DNA of 64,000 nt from Planobacterium oryzisoli (GTDB taxonomy: Bacteria; Bacteroidota; Bacteroidia; Flavobacteriales; Weeksellaceae), in the NCBI RefSeq assembly GCF_015354315.1, contig NZ_JADKYY010000002.1, forward strand, positions 186,001 to 250,000, in the 5' to 3' direction. Each line of letters opens with the position of its first letter. The first letter of the stretch is position 1. The notes beneath the pieces were generated by a model. That model saw nothing but the letters and a program-made list of their open reading frames with translations. It was not told the DNA's origin and searched no databases. Positions 9,048 through 18,281 of this stretch are shown here, piece after piece. A program made the translations under genes and the position numbers.

Positions 9048-9464
9048 ATGGTCGGAAATTTTAAAATACTGTTTCTTTCCCTTACACTCGCGTTATTTCT
9101 GGCGCCAGAGATTTCTCAGGCTTGCAGTAAAAAGGAGAAGCAGGTTATTAAAACCGCGACCAGTTGGCAAACTTTCATAAAACAGTCATTCGCACAGATA
9201 CAGCCGTCTTGCGACAGCGGCGATTGCAAAGAAGAATGCTGTCACCCAAAATCACATAATTGTCAAACCGATGGATGCTCAGGAAATTGCAGCGGTAACC
9301 TTTGCAGCACTGCTCAGTATACCATTCTAGCAGATAGCAAATTTTTAGAGGATTGTAATAACGAAGCGTCCGGTTATGATGACAAAAATTCTAATTTCTT
9401 TTATCAGAATCCCCATTACTCCGGTGCATTCCATACCATTTGGGAACCGCCCAAAATAGTTTAA
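9048..9464 (+). CDS. Cys-rich secreted protein with DUF6660-like C-terminal end
   Basis: A 138-residue protein with a signal peptide (residues ~1-25, ending ...APEISQA). Its middle is rich in cysteine and histidine (CDSGDCKEECCHPKSHNC and further CxxxC spacings), which suggests periplasmic or surface metal binding. Its last residues, IWEPPKIV, match the end of the DUF6660-type protein at 32,266 (VWQPPKIG); both sit just upstream of an RND metal-pump operon. I start it at the ATG 9,048 because the alternative TTG at 9,030 lies inside the promoter box. The exact function is unknown; a role as metal sensor or scavenger is an inference from context. Confidence 0.6.
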   Translation: MVGNFKILFLSLTLALFLAPEISQACSKKEKQVIKTATSWQTFIKQSFAQIQPSCDSGDCKEECCHPKSHNCQTDGCSGNCSGNLCSTAQYTILADSKFLEDCNNEASGYDDKNSNFFYQNPHYSGAFHTIWEPPKIV

Positions 9465-9679
9465 GATCTTCTTTTACAGCCCGAATTGTGTCTGGTCGTG
9501 AAGTGTTCATGACACTTTCCGCAGATTATTTTGCGGTGCTGAATGTCCCTTCGAACTTCCACTTCTCGTTTAAGTAATCTTTTAAAAAGAATGTTCTTTA
9601 AAGAACAACTTGAAGATCAGGATTTTCGTACACAGTCTCTCAAGACGGAGGCTCAATATTAACCTTTAACGATAATTTA

Positions 9680-10063
9680 ATGAAGAATATTCTTTTAGGA
9701 ATACTGGCTTCTGTAGCAGTGTTCCTCGTTTCCTGCACCAATTCAAAAGCAGAAACTACCCAAATTACCAATGCACAGTTCAAGACCGGCGATATTGTCC
9801 CCCACGACCAGGTCTGTATGGTAAACAACGCCTACATGGGCAAAAAGCAGCTCGAAGTAAAGCATGACGGCAAAACCTACTACGGTTGCTGTGAAAACTG
9901 CAAACTCAGAATCCCACAGGAAGAAAATGCCCGCATGGCATACGATCCCATATCTCATAAACTCATCGATAAAGCAACCGCAATTATTGCGATCTCTGAT
10001 AAAAATGATAATGTCGTGTACTTCGAAAATAAAGCAAACTACGAAGCCTTTTTTAAAAAATAA
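9680..10063 (+). CDS. Metal-binding lipoprotein with a TRASH/YHS-like Cys motif
   Basis: A 127-residue predicted lipoprotein (lipobox LVSC, Cys18-19). After the signal peptide there is a small domain with VCMVNN and YGCCENCK, then an alternating beta region ending YFENKANYEAFFKK. The Cys spacing and the closing FENKANYEAF pattern resemble TRASH/YHS metallochaperone domains. It is the first gene of the contiguous cus-like operon (25 bases before the DUF3347 gene), so I infer periplasmic Cu/Ag handling. The family assignment comes from the motif pattern only. Confidence 0.65.
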   Translation: MKNILLGILASVAVFLVSCTNSKAETTQITNAQFKTGDIVPHDQVCMVNNAYMGKKQLEVKHDGKTYYGCCENCKLRIPQEENARMAYDPISHKLIDKATAIIAISDKNDNVVYFENKANYEAFFKK

Positions 10064-10088
10064 TCAATAACCTTTAACTGATAAAATA

Positions 10089-10712
10089 ATGAAAACAATA
10101 CTATTCAGCCTTTTGGCAATCGGCACTTTTGCATTCACTTCTTGTAAGGAAAACAAAGAACAGAAAATAACCACTGGTACAACCATGCAGCATGACATGA
10201 GTACAATGTCCGACAGTTCAGCGATTGGCGGTATGGCAATGGATGCTAAGGTAACCGTTACCGACGCAAAAAAAACTTCCGCTGACCTTACGGAGCTTTA
10301 TTCTCATTACACCCACCTTACATTCGCGTTGTCCGGTGATGATGATAAGGAAGCGGTAAGTGCAGCAAAAGGAATCTTGGCGTCCTTTCCCAAAATAGAC
10401 AAAATCGGTTTTTCCGCTGAACAGAAGAAAGAATTTGCGGATTTGGAATCAAGCATCAGTGAACACGCCGAGCACATTGCAGATAACGCTGGGAATATTG
10501 ATCATCAGCGGGAACATCTGGATTTAATGAGTGCCGATTTTTACGATCTGCTGAAAGATTTCGGAACTCCAAAACCGGTGTACAAAGTATTTTGTCCAAT
10601 GTATAACGATAACAAAGGCGCTTTTTGGCTTAGCGATTCACGTGAGGTGAAGAATCCTTATTACGGCAAAGAAATGCAGTCATGTGGCGAGGTTCAGGAA
10701 GAAATTAAGTAA
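10089..10712 (+). CDS. DUF3347 domain lipoprotein
   Basis: A 207-residue lipoprotein (lipobox FTSC, residue ~19) with a short Met/His-rich segment (MQHDMSTMSDSSAIGGMAM) typical of copper proteins. It is followed by a DUF3347 four-helix domain at about residues 65-205. Signature stretches are ISEHAEHIADNAGNIDHQRE, YKVFCPMYNDNKGAFWLSD and NPYYGKEMQSCGEV. DUF3347 domains commonly accompany or are fused to CusB-type adaptors in Bacteroidetes. It lies 14 bases before the permease gene, in the same operon. Confidence 0.85.
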   Translation: MKTILFSLLAIGTFAFTSCKENKEQKITTGTTMQHDMSTMSDSSAIGGMAMDAKVTVTDAKKTSADLTELYSHYTHLTFALSGDDDKEAVSAAKGILASFPKIDKIGFSAEQKKEFADLESSISEHAEHIADNAGNIDHQREHLDLMSADFYDLLKDFGTPKPVYKVFCPMYNDNKGAFWLSDSREVKNPYYGKEMQSCGEVQEEIK

Positions 10713-10726
10713 AATCGTACAGAACC

Positions 10727-12010
10727 ATGATTCAAAATTTAATCAAACTGTCCCTCCGCAACAGGTATTTCGTGTTGCTGATAGCAATCGGCCTTTTTAT
10801 CTGGGGTATTTTTGCGGTAAGGGACAATCCCATCGATGCCATTCCGGATCTGAGTGAGAACCAGGTCATCGTTTTTACGGAGTGGATGGGCAGAAGTCCC
10901 CAGATTATTGAAGATCAGGTGACTTTCCCTCTGGTAAGCAACCTTCAGGGAATTCCGAAAATTAAGAACATCCGCGCCTCTTCCATGTTTGGGATGAGCT
11001 TCGTGTATGTTATTTTCGAAGATAACGTGGACATTTACTGGGCCAGAACCCGGGTGCTGGAACGGCTCAACTATGCCCAACGCCTACTCCCGCAAGACGT
11101 AACGCCTACGCTCGGACCGGATGGTACCGGCGTTGGTCACGTCTTCTGGTACCATTTCGATGCACCTAAAATGGATTTGGGAGACCAGCGCGCCCTCCAG
11201 GACTGGTATGTGAAATTTGCTCTGCAGACGGTTCCCGGTGTGGCGGAAGTAGCCTCCTTTGGCGGCTTCGAAAAACAGTACCAACTCATTGTAGATCCTG
11301 TAAAACTCCAGTACTATAACGTCTCTCTGATGGATGTCATGAACAAAGTGAAAGCCAACAATAATGATGTGGGCGGACGTAAATTTGAGATGGCCGATAT
11401 GGCCTATGTCATTCGCGGCCTGGGTTATATCAAGAACGTAGCCGATATCGAGGAAATTGCTTTGGGAAATTACAACGGAATTCCTGTGCGGGTTAAAGAC
11501 ATTGGTTCTGTACAGATGGGTGGTGATTTGCGTCTGGGTATTTTTGATGCAGACGGTGAAGGCGAAGTCGTGGGCGGTATCGTAGTGGCACGGTATGGCG
11601 AAAATGCAGATAAGGTCATCAACGATGTGAAAGAGAAAATGAAGGACGTTGAAAAAGGACTCCCTGAAGGTGTCACCTTCAAGACATCGTACGACCGCAG
11701 TACCCTTATTGAAGGGGCAATAGACAATATCAAAACCAAGCTGATCGAAGAGATCATCGTGGTCGCTATCATTGTTATTCTGTTCCTGTTCCACTGGCGA
11801 AGTGCATTCAGTATCATTATTCAGATTCCGGTAACCATTGCCATCAGCTTTATTCTGCTCAATGCGTTTGGACTTTCATCCAATATTATGTCGCTTACCG
11901 GAATTGCACTGGCAATTGGGGTGATCGTTGATAACGGAATTATCATGTCCGAAAATGCCTATAAAAATCTCTCCGATTGGCAGAACCATCAACAAAATAA
12001 AAACCCATAA
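10727..12010 (+). CDS. cusA: CusA-like Cu/Ag RND permease, N-terminal half
   Basis: This 427-residue ORF holds TM1, the first porter domain and TM2-TM4 of a heavy-metal RND permease. It ends shortly after TM4 (IALAIGVIVDNGIIMSENAY), just where the cytoplasmic loop to TM5 begins. The single Asp in TM4 with a small-residue context is of the monovalent-cation (CusA, HME4) kind, unlike the DFG-DG type of the second pump at 32,699. The rest of the protein is encoded by the next ORF after a 2-base gap and in another frame. Either a split two-chain permease or a one-base deletion near 12,006-12,008; adding one A after CCC would join them as ...NPITMKTNW.... Neighbouring operon genes are intact. Confidence 0.75.
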   Translation: MIQNLIKLSLRNRYFVLLIAIGLFIWGIFAVRDNPIDAIPDLSENQVIVFTEWMGRSPQIIEDQVTFPLVSNLQGIPKIKNIRASSMFGMSFVYVIFEDNVDIYWARTRVLERLNYAQRLLPQDVTPTLGPDGTGVGHVFWYHFDAPKMDLGDQRALQDWYVKFALQTVPGVAEVASFGGFEKQYQLIVDPVKLQYYNVSLMDVMNKVKANNNDVGGRKFEMADMAYVIRGLGYIKNVADIEEIALGNYNGIPVRVKDIGSVQMGGDLRLGIFDADGEGEVVGGIVVARYGENADKVINDVKEKMKDVEKGLPEGVTFKTSYDRSTLIEGAIDNIKTKLIEEIIVVAIIVILFLFHWRSAFSIIIQIPVTIAISFILLNAFGLSSNIMSLTGIALAIGVIVDNGIIMSENAYKNLSDWQNHQQNKNP

Positions 12011-12012
12011 CA

Positions 12013-13971
12013 ATGAAAACCAACTGGTTAAATAATATATTCAGAAAGAAAGATAAGGAGAAAGACAGTTACGTTAAAATTCCCGAAGACATTCGGTTGA
12101 AGATTATCGAAAAATCATCCTTACAGGTATCCAGAGGCGTATTTTTTTCTACGGTGATTATCGTGGTTTCCTTTCTCCCCGTATTTATGTTGACAGGTCA
12201 GGAAGGTAAACTTTTTCACCCGTTAGCGTACACCAAAACTTTTATCCTGATCGTTGATGCGATCTTGGTACTTACCCTTGCGCCGGTACTTATCTCCTTT
12301 TTTATGAAGGGAAAGTTTAAAGACGATAATAAAAACCCAATAAACAGTGGCTTGCAGCGGGTGTACGAACCCATCATTCGCTGGTGCATGGAATGGAAAA
12401 AAACAACGCTTGGCATTAATATTCTTGCTCTTTTGGTCAGCATCCCTTTAATTATGAATCTGGGACGCGAGTTTATGCCACCTTTGGATGAAGGATCTTT
12501 GCTCTTTATGCCGGTCACTTTGCCTGATATTTCGAACTCCGAAGCTAAAAGATTACTGCAGGTGCAGGATAAAATCATTAAAGGAGTTCCGGAGGTGGAT
12601 CATGTCCTCGGAAAAGCCGGAAGAGCAAACACGGCGACAGATAATTCACCCATTTCAATGATTGAAACCATCATTCTGTTGAAACCTCAGGACGAATGGC
12701 GCGACGGCCTTACAAAAGACGATCTTATTAATGAATTGAATGCTAAACTGCAGATTCCGGGCGTAACTAATGGCTGGACCATGCCGATTTCCAACCGGAT
12801 CAATATGCTTTCAACAGGGATTAGAACGGATGTGGGCGTAAAAGTGTACGGACAGAACCTGGACAGTATCGCGGTCCTTTCCGAAAAAATAAAAAAGGAA
12901 CTCACCGGTATTGAAGGAATAAAAGACATGTACGTAGAACCCATTACCGGCGGAAAATATGTGGATATTGAAGTGAAACGCGAAGAAATAGGAAGATACG
13001 GCCTAAGTGTGGATGATGTAAATGCCGTCGTGGAAAGTGCGCTCGGCGGAATGAAACTCACCACCACCGTGGAAGGCCGACAGCGCTTTTCGGTAAATGC
13101 CAGATACGGCCAGGATTTCAGAAATAATGTGGAATCTCTGAGAAGACTGCCCATGCAGACGATGGAATTTGGTTCCATTCCGCTAAGTGCAGTGGCTGAC
13201 ATTCGTCTTACAGAAGGACCACCAATGATCAATTCTGAAAATGCAATGTTGCGTGGATCTGTTCTATTCAACGTACGCGACCGGGATTTAGGCAGTACCG
13301 TAAAAGAAGCCCAGGAAAAACTCAATAACATGGTGAACAAAATGCCAAAAGGTTATTTCGTGGAATGGAGCGGTCAGTACGAAAACCTGATTCGCGGAGA
13401 GCAGACTTTAAAAATGATTATGCCCCTCGTATTAATCGTGATCTTTATTTCCATGTACTTTGCATTCAATTCCTACCGTGAAGCTTTCTTTAATCTCATC
13501 AGTATTCCTTTTGCCCTAATCGGGGGTGTCTTTATGATTTCGATTTGGGGGGTGAACCTTTCCGTAGCCGTAGCAGTTGGTTTTATTGCGTTGTTCGGAC
13601 TTGCGGTAGAAACGGGAATTGTGATGGTCATTTACCTGAACGATGCCATGATTCAACTTACCACGAAGAACGGCAACTCACGGGAGACCATTACCAATGA
13701 AGAACTTCGGGAGTATGTCATCAATGGAGCAGCGAAAAGATTAAGACCTAAAATTATGACAGTGTGTGTTACCCTTTTCGGACTGGTTCCCATCCTGTGG
13801 AGTCACGGCGTTGGAAGTGATATGATGAAACCAATCGTATTACCCATGGTGGGTGGCGTTTTTACTTCCGCAATTCACATTCTGTTGGTAACCCCCATTA
13901 TCTTTTACATGCAGAAAGAATGGGAGCTGAATAAACTGGGGAAAATTGACGTCCTGGACGCTTCCCATTAA
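12013..13971 (+). CDS. cusA: CusA-like Cu/Ag RND permease, C-terminal part
   Basis: A 652-residue ORF that carries a charged cytoplasmic loop (residues ~10-40), TM5-TM6, the TM7-anchored second porter domain and TM8-TM12. The RINMLSTGI segment and the phrase FMPPLDEGSLLFMP are standard for CusA/CzcA proteins. The closing helices (TM10-12) are complete. It begins with ATG two bases after the stop of the N-terminal part, a spacing that permits translational coupling. Added together the two parts give 1079 residues, about normal for CusA. It is therefore half of a pump that is functional only if both chains assemble or if the break is a base-call artefact. Confidence 0.75.
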   Translation: MKTNWLNNIFRKKDKEKDSYVKIPEDIRLKIIEKSSLQVSRGVFFSTVIIVVSFLPVFMLTGQEGKLFHPLAYTKTFILIVDAILVLTLAPVLISFFMKGKFKDDNKNPINSGLQRVYEPIIRWCMEWKKTTLGINILALLVSIPLIMNLGREFMPPLDEGSLLFMPVTLPDISNSEAKRLLQVQDKIIKGVPEVDHVLGKAGRANTATDNSPISMIETIILLKPQDEWRDGLTKDDLINELNAKLQIPGVTNGWTMPISNRINMLSTGIRTDVGVKVYGQNLDSIAVLSEKIKKELTGIEGIKDMYVEPITGGKYVDIEVKREEIGRYGLSVDDVNAVVESALGGMKLTTTVEGRQRFSVNARYGQDFRNNVESLRRLPMQTMEFGSIPLSAVADIRLTEGPPMINSENAMLRGSVLFNVRDRDLGSTVKEAQEKLNNMVNKMPKGYFVEWSGQYENLIRGEQTLKMIMPLVLIVIFISMYFAFNSYREAFFNLISIPFALIGGVFMISIWGVNLSVAVAVGFIALFGLAVETGIVMVIYLNDAMIQLTTKNGNSRETITNEELREYVINGAAKRLRPKIMTVCVTLFGLVPILWSHGVGSDMMKPIVLPMVGGVFTSAIHILLVTPIIFYMQKEWELNKLGKIDVLDASH

Positions 13972-13988
13972 TCCCTAATTATTACAAA

Positions 13989-15236
13989 ATGAAAAAATTC
14001 ATAATAACAGGAGTACTTACCTTGCTTTATACCACCAGTTATGCTCAGCGGATGCCGTTAACGGCAGTAATGGACAGTATTGCAGCCAACAATCCTGTGG
14101 TTAAAATGTATAATGCGGAAGTCCGGTCAATGGACGCTGCGGCCAAAGGCGCAAGAAGCTGGATGCCCCCAACCGTTGGAGCCGGGTTGTTTATGACACC
14201 CTATAATCCAAAACTCTGGCAACGCGACGGCGATATGCTCGGTATGGGCTCAGTAGCAGTTTCTGTGGAGCAGATGTTTCCCAACACAAGGAAACTTGAT
14301 GCAAACGAAAATCTGATGAAGGCGATGTCTTCCGTAGAAAAGGAAAAACTCTATGCCGCCCTCAATGAAAACTTTCAGGATGCGAAAAAACTGTATTACA
14401 GTTCAATCGTCCTGGATAAAAAGCTGCAGGTCGTAAAGGAAAACGAAAAGATGCTGGATTTCATGATCAGAAACGCCGAGATCCGGTACAAAAACGGGCT
14501 TTCCAAAATATCTGCATATTACAAAGCCAAAGCCGCCCTCGGAAGCTCCAAAAACATGCAGCTCATGTACGAGAATGACCTCCGCGTCAACCGGATCCGG
14601 TTGAATGCCCTCATGGGAAGAGACCCGCTCGCGCCACTGGAGATTGAACCGGAATACAACCTGAATGATTATTCTCTCGAGACTTTTGGTCAGGATCTAT
14701 TTTATCAGAACAGAAGTGATCTCCGCGGCATCGACCGGGAAATCAATATTGCCAAACTCAAACAGGATCTGGAAAAGCAGAATTTAAAGCCGGAATTTGG
14801 CGTAAAGTTCGAAAACATGTTTGGTTTTGGCGGCCAGCCCATGCAGTTTTCACTCATGCTGATGGCAAAGCTACCGTTTGTTTCCTGGGCTTCAGGCATG
14901 AATAAAGCCAATATTGAAAGTCTCAAACTGAAAGAAGAGGCCTTGCAGGCACAGAAAGAAATGATGGTGAACGAATACAGTGGAATGGCCTACGGTATGC
15001 GCAACGAACTGGACCTGAATAAAAATCAGCTCAAACTCTATGAAGACACCATTATTCCGGCCTTAAAAAACAACTACAAATCCATGCAGTTAGGCTACGA
15101 GCAGAATACGGAAGAACTCTTCATGTTGTACGATGCCTGGGAACAGCTGAATATGACCCAATTGGAATATTTCGAGATCCTGACCAAAGCACTGCAGACG
15201 CAAACTGAAATTGACCGCTTAATTGAAAGAAGATGA
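13989..15236 (+). CDS. cusC: TolC family outer-membrane protein, CusC-like
   Basis: A 415-residue outer-membrane channel of the Cu/Ag pump. It has a signal peptide (ending TTSYAQR, residue ~20), OEP helices throughout and a Met-containing N-terminal half (MPLTAVMDS, WMPPTVGAGLFMTPY). It starts 17 bases after the permease part and overlaps the next adaptor gene by four bases (ATGA, 15,233-15,236), which indicates translational coupling. It is somewhat shorter than drug-type TolC but normal for Bacteroidetes metal pumps. Confidence 0.88.
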   Translation: MKKFIITGVLTLLYTTSYAQRMPLTAVMDSIAANNPVVKMYNAEVRSMDAAAKGARSWMPPTVGAGLFMTPYNPKLWQRDGDMLGMGSVAVSVEQMFPNTRKLDANENLMKAMSSVEKEKLYAALNENFQDAKKLYYSSIVLDKKLQVVKENEKMLDFMIRNAEIRYKNGLSKISAYYKAKAALGSSKNMQLMYENDLRVNRIRLNALMGRDPLAPLEIEPEYNLNDYSLETFGQDLFYQNRSDLRGIDREINIAKLKQDLEKQNLKPEFGVKFENMFGFGGQPMQFSLMLMAKLPFVSWASGMNKANIESLKLKEEALQAQKEMMVNEYSGMAYGMRNELDLNKNQLKLYEDTIIPALKNNYKSMQLGYEQNTEELFMLYDAWEQLNMTQLEYFEILTKALQTQTEIDRLIERR

Positions 15237-16483
15237 GAAAAATTATAATATTCACTATGCTTTTATTTGGTTTGACGGCGTGTGACAAAGTTAAGTTCTG
15301 GGAAGATAAGCACTCGGCAGAAGCTGCAATGCATACTTATACCTGTCCGATGCACCCGGAAGTGATCTCAGACAAACCCGGTCAGTGTCCCAAATGTGGG
15401 ATGGATTTGGTCCTGAAAGATGCCCCTGAAAAAAAGGAAGAGGGGATTAAACTCGACGATCTGCTGAAACCAACCAATGAATTTGTGATCTCGGAATTGC
15501 CGGTCGTAAAATTAAAAAAGGAAAATATTCCCACCACCGTTGATGCTTTAGGGACGGTAGAATACGATACTCGACAGATTGGCAGTATTTCCTCACGCGT
15601 TGCGGGCCGTATCGAGAAACTCTATGTGCGGTATAAATACCAGAAAGTGTCCAAAGGGCAGCGTATTTTAGATATATACAGCCCGGAACTTTTAACCGCA
15701 CAGCAAAACCTGCTCTTCGCTATTAAAAATGACCGCTCAAACAAAACAATGATTGATGCTTCACGCCAGAAACTCCTTCTTTTGGGAATGCCGGCTTCAC
15801 AGATTCAGAAAGTCATCCAGCGAGGGAAACCTGATCTCACAGTTCCGGTTTTCAGTAATTACAGCGGACACATTCAGCAGGCAGGATCGGCCGGAAGCAT
15901 GGGGTCATCACCACAATCTGCACCCGCAATGGCTTCAAATACGGCAGTCACCGCTGAACTACCCCTAAAAGAGGGAATGTACCTCCAGAAAGGACAGAAT
16001 ATTTTCAGTGTCTACAATCCCAACAGAACCTGGGCCCAGATCAATATTTTTTCTGAAGACATTGCACTGGTCAGCAAAGGACAGTCAGTCATGATCATCC
16101 CGGAAGCCAATCCGGATAACCGCTTCAAAGGAACCATCGGTTTTATTGAGCCGTTTTTCAGGCAGGGCAGCAAAACCGTAACGGCGCGCGTCTATTTTGA
16201 TAATTCCACCGCAAAAATTCCTGTCGGAAGTCTGGTTAAAGCGGAGATTATGAGCCACAACAGAATGGCAGACTGGCTGCCGAAATCAGCGGTGGTTTCT
16301 TTAGGGATTGATAAAATCGCGTTCAAAAAAGTAGAAGGCGGTTTTATTGCCCATAAAGTTGTTACCGGCGCGGTGGTAGGCGATAAAATTCAGATCGTCA
16401 GTGGTTTGCTTCCTGAAGATGGAGTTGCCGAAAATGCACAGTACCTGATGGACAGCGAAAGTTTCATAAAAATTAACAGATAA
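15233..16483 (+). CDS. cusB: CusB-like periplasmic adaptor with N-terminal heavy-metal-binding domain
   Basis: A 416-residue lipoprotein (lipobox LTAC, Cys17) that bridges CusA and CusC. Residues ~36-62 form a heavy-metal-binding domain, [20 protein letters not shown], a motif that binds metal through its Cys, His and Met residues. The adaptor core follows: beta-barrel, lipoyl halves (ISSRVAGRIEKLYVRYKYQK) and a membrane-proximal domain. A Ser/Gly/Ala/Met-rich insert near residues 215-240 lies between the lipoyl half and the barrel. It overlaps cusC by four bases and precedes a second, diverged adaptor by 11 bases. Confidence 0.88.
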   Translation: MRKIIIFTMLLFGLTACDKVKFWEDKHSAEAAMHTYTCPMHPEVISDKPGQCPKCGMDLVLKDAPEKKEEGIKLDDLLKPTNEFVISELPVVKLKKENIPTTVDALGTVEYDTRQIGSISSRVAGRIEKLYVRYKYQKVSKGQRILDIYSPELLTAQQNLLFAIKNDRSNKTMIDASRQKLLLLGMPASQIQKVIQRGKPDLTVPVFSNYSGHIQQAGSAGSMGSSPQSAPAMASNTAVTAELPLKEGMYLQKGQNIFSVYNPNRTWAQINIFSEDIALVSKGQSVMIIPEANPDNRFKGTIGFIEPFFRQGSKTVTARVYFDNSTAKIPVGSLVKAEIMSHNRMADWLPKSAVVSLGIDKIAFKKVEGGFIAHKVVTGAVVGDKIQIVSGLLPEDGVAENAQYLMDSESFIKINR

Positions 16484-16494
16484 AAATTGATAAG

Positions 16495-17700
16495 ATGAAA
16501 TTCAATATTTTAATGCTTGCCTTGCTGGTTTTTCTTTACTCCTGTAAAAAGGAGGAAGATCCTCATGCCGGCCACGATATCTACTACACCTGTTCCATGC
16601 ATCCACAGGTGGTATCTGACAAACCGGGAAAATGTCCTATTTGTCACATGGATTTGGTGCCGGTGGAGAAGAAAAAGAATGCGGATCCAAATGAAATTAT
16701 CCTGAATGATGAGCAGATAAAACTGGGGAATATAGAAACAGTCGCACTATCTGATGGGTCTATGGCCGACAAACTTACGCTGACTGGAACACTCAATTTT
16801 AATCAGTACCAAATGCAGGCAGTAAGTTCCCGAGTAATGGGCAGAGTTGAACGGTTGTATTATAAAAACATTGGCGATTTTGTTCCGAAGGGGGCGCCGT
16901 TGGTCGATATTTACAGTGAAGAACTCAATAATGCAAAGCAGGAATATTTGCTGGCATTGGAAAGACGCAAGCTGTTCGTCGGCAATACTTCCATTGATTT
17001 TGACCAGCTACTCCAAAGTTCCCGAAACAAGCTTTATTTATGGGGAATGTCCGAAGGCCAGATCAAACAGCTGGAAAGATCAGGAAAAGCCACACCTACC
17101 ACCACCGTGTTCAGCAATGCAGCCGGTTACATCACCGATCTGCGCATTGCGGAAGGTGATTATCTTGCTGAAGGTGGCACCATCGTAAATTTGGCAGATC
17201 TTTCATCACTTTGGGCGGAGGCGCAGATGTATTCGTCCCAAATGGCTCTCCTTCAGAAAGACAGCAAGGTCACCGTATATATTCCCGATCTGGATAATTT
17301 GAAGATTAATGGGAAGATTGATTTTACAAATCCGGAAATCAGCGCTTCAAGCAGGATAAATCTGGTCCGCGTTTCCGTCCCCAACCAAGGAAATCTGCTG
17401 AAACCCGGTATGCCGGTATATGTTCTTGTGGAAAACAAATCCCGTGATGGTCTTTCAATGCCTGTGGATGCGGTAATCAGGGATGGCAAATCTTCCACGG
17501 TGTGGGTGAAAACCGCGAAGAACACCTTCGTCAACAGAATGGTGGAAACGGGTCTCGAATATGAAGACAGAATAGAAATCACATCAGGAATTAAGGCGGG
17601 AGACGAAGTAGTGGTCTCCGGGGCCTACCTTCTGAACAGCGAATATATATTTAAGAAAGGGGCAGATCCCATGGCGGGTCACGATATGAGCACAATGTAA
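16495..17700 (+). CDS. Second CusB-like adaptor with heavy-metal-binding domain
   Basis: A 401-residue lipoprotein (lipobox LYSC) paralogous to the preceding adaptor. The metal-binding domain reads [20 protein letters not shown] followed by HMDLVP, so its last Cys-x-Met pair is varied to HM. The core has the usual adaptor order (AVSSRVMGRVERLYYKNIGD lipoyl half, barrel, membrane-proximal). The C-terminus ends in a Met/His tail (DPMAGHDMSTM). Having two adaptors for one permease suggests a hetero-oligomeric adaptor ring or substrate transfer between them (inference). It ends one base before the next gene. Confidence 0.87.
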   Translation: MKFNILMLALLVFLYSCKKEEDPHAGHDIYYTCSMHPQVVSDKPGKCPICHMDLVPVEKKKNADPNEIILNDEQIKLGNIETVALSDGSMADKLTLTGTLNFNQYQMQAVSSRVMGRVERLYYKNIGDFVPKGAPLVDIYSEELNNAKQEYLLALERRKLFVGNTSIDFDQLLQSSRNKLYLWGMSEGQIKQLERSGKATPTTTVFSNAAGYITDLRIAEGDYLAEGGTIVNLADLSSLWAEAQMYSSQMALLQKDSKVTVYIPDLDNLKINGKIDFTNPEISASSRINLVRVSVPNQGNLLKPGMPVYVLVENKSRDGLSMPVDAVIRDGKSSTVWVKTAKNTFVNRMVETGLEYEDRIEITSGIKAGDEVVVSGAYLLNSEYIFKKGADPMAGHDMSTM

Positions 17701-17701
17701 T

Positions 17702-18163
17702 ATGAGAAAATTGAATATGATAGGCTGGCTGGCGGTGCTAGTGGTGGCTATTGTTTTAGTCATTCAGTTCATACCGGTGGAGCGTAATGTCTCCACCGTT
17801 GCGCCAGGTCAAAGTTTTGAAAAAACTGAAAAGGTGCCCGCCAACGTGGCTGCAATCCTTAAAGTTTCCTGCTATGACTGTCATTCAAATAATACCCGTT
17901 ATCCCTGGTATTCGGAATTACAGCCGGGCGCGTGGTTCATGGCCCGGCATATTAAAAAAGGCAAAGAAGAACTCAATTTTGATGAGTTCAATAATTATTC
18001 AAAAAGACGCAAAAAAGCAAAAATAAGAAGCATCATCAGCCAGATTGAAAAAGATGAAATGCCTTTAAAATCTTACCGCATGATGCACGGAAACGCCAGA
18101 TTATCAGCAGATAAAAAAAAAGAACTGTTAGATTTTTTTCGTGACAACGAATATAGTAAGTAA
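17702..18163 (+). CDS. Haem-binding-domain (Haem_bd) cytochrome-like protein
   Basis: A 153-residue protein with an N-terminal membrane anchor (residues 7-24) and one c-type haem motif, CYDCH (C57, C60, H61), in the context SNNTRYPWYSELQPGAWFM. That context is characteristic of the Bacteroidetes haem-binding-domain family. The C-terminal KKKELLDFFRDNE stretch is also usual. It is the last gene of the cus-like operon with a one-base gap. A redox role in copper handling in the periplasm is plausible but inferred only from context. Confidence 0.82.
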   Translation: MRKLNMIGWLAVLVVAIVLVIQFIPVERNVSTVAPGQSFEKTEKVPANVAAILKVSCYDCHSNNTRYPWYSELQPGAWFMARHIKKGKEELNFDEFNNYSKRRKKAKIRSIISQIEKDEMPLKSYRMMHGNARLSADKKKELLDFFRDNEYSK

Positions 18164-18281
18164 CGCAGAACATCAGAAATTACGCTCGACCTTGGTCTTT
18201 AGAGTATCAGAAATGGCCGTTTAAAATAAAAAAGGATCGGAAAATACCATGCTGTAGAATCAACAAATTAATAACAACGTG

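Noticed and set aside
11084-11794. 236-residue minus-strand ORF inside the CusA-like gene
   Set aside because: Shadow of a well-supported coding sequence; no family pattern and no promoter.
12687-13340. 217-residue minus-strand ORF in the second permease part
   Set aside because: Antisense shadow, Ser/Thr-rich, no recognisable domain.
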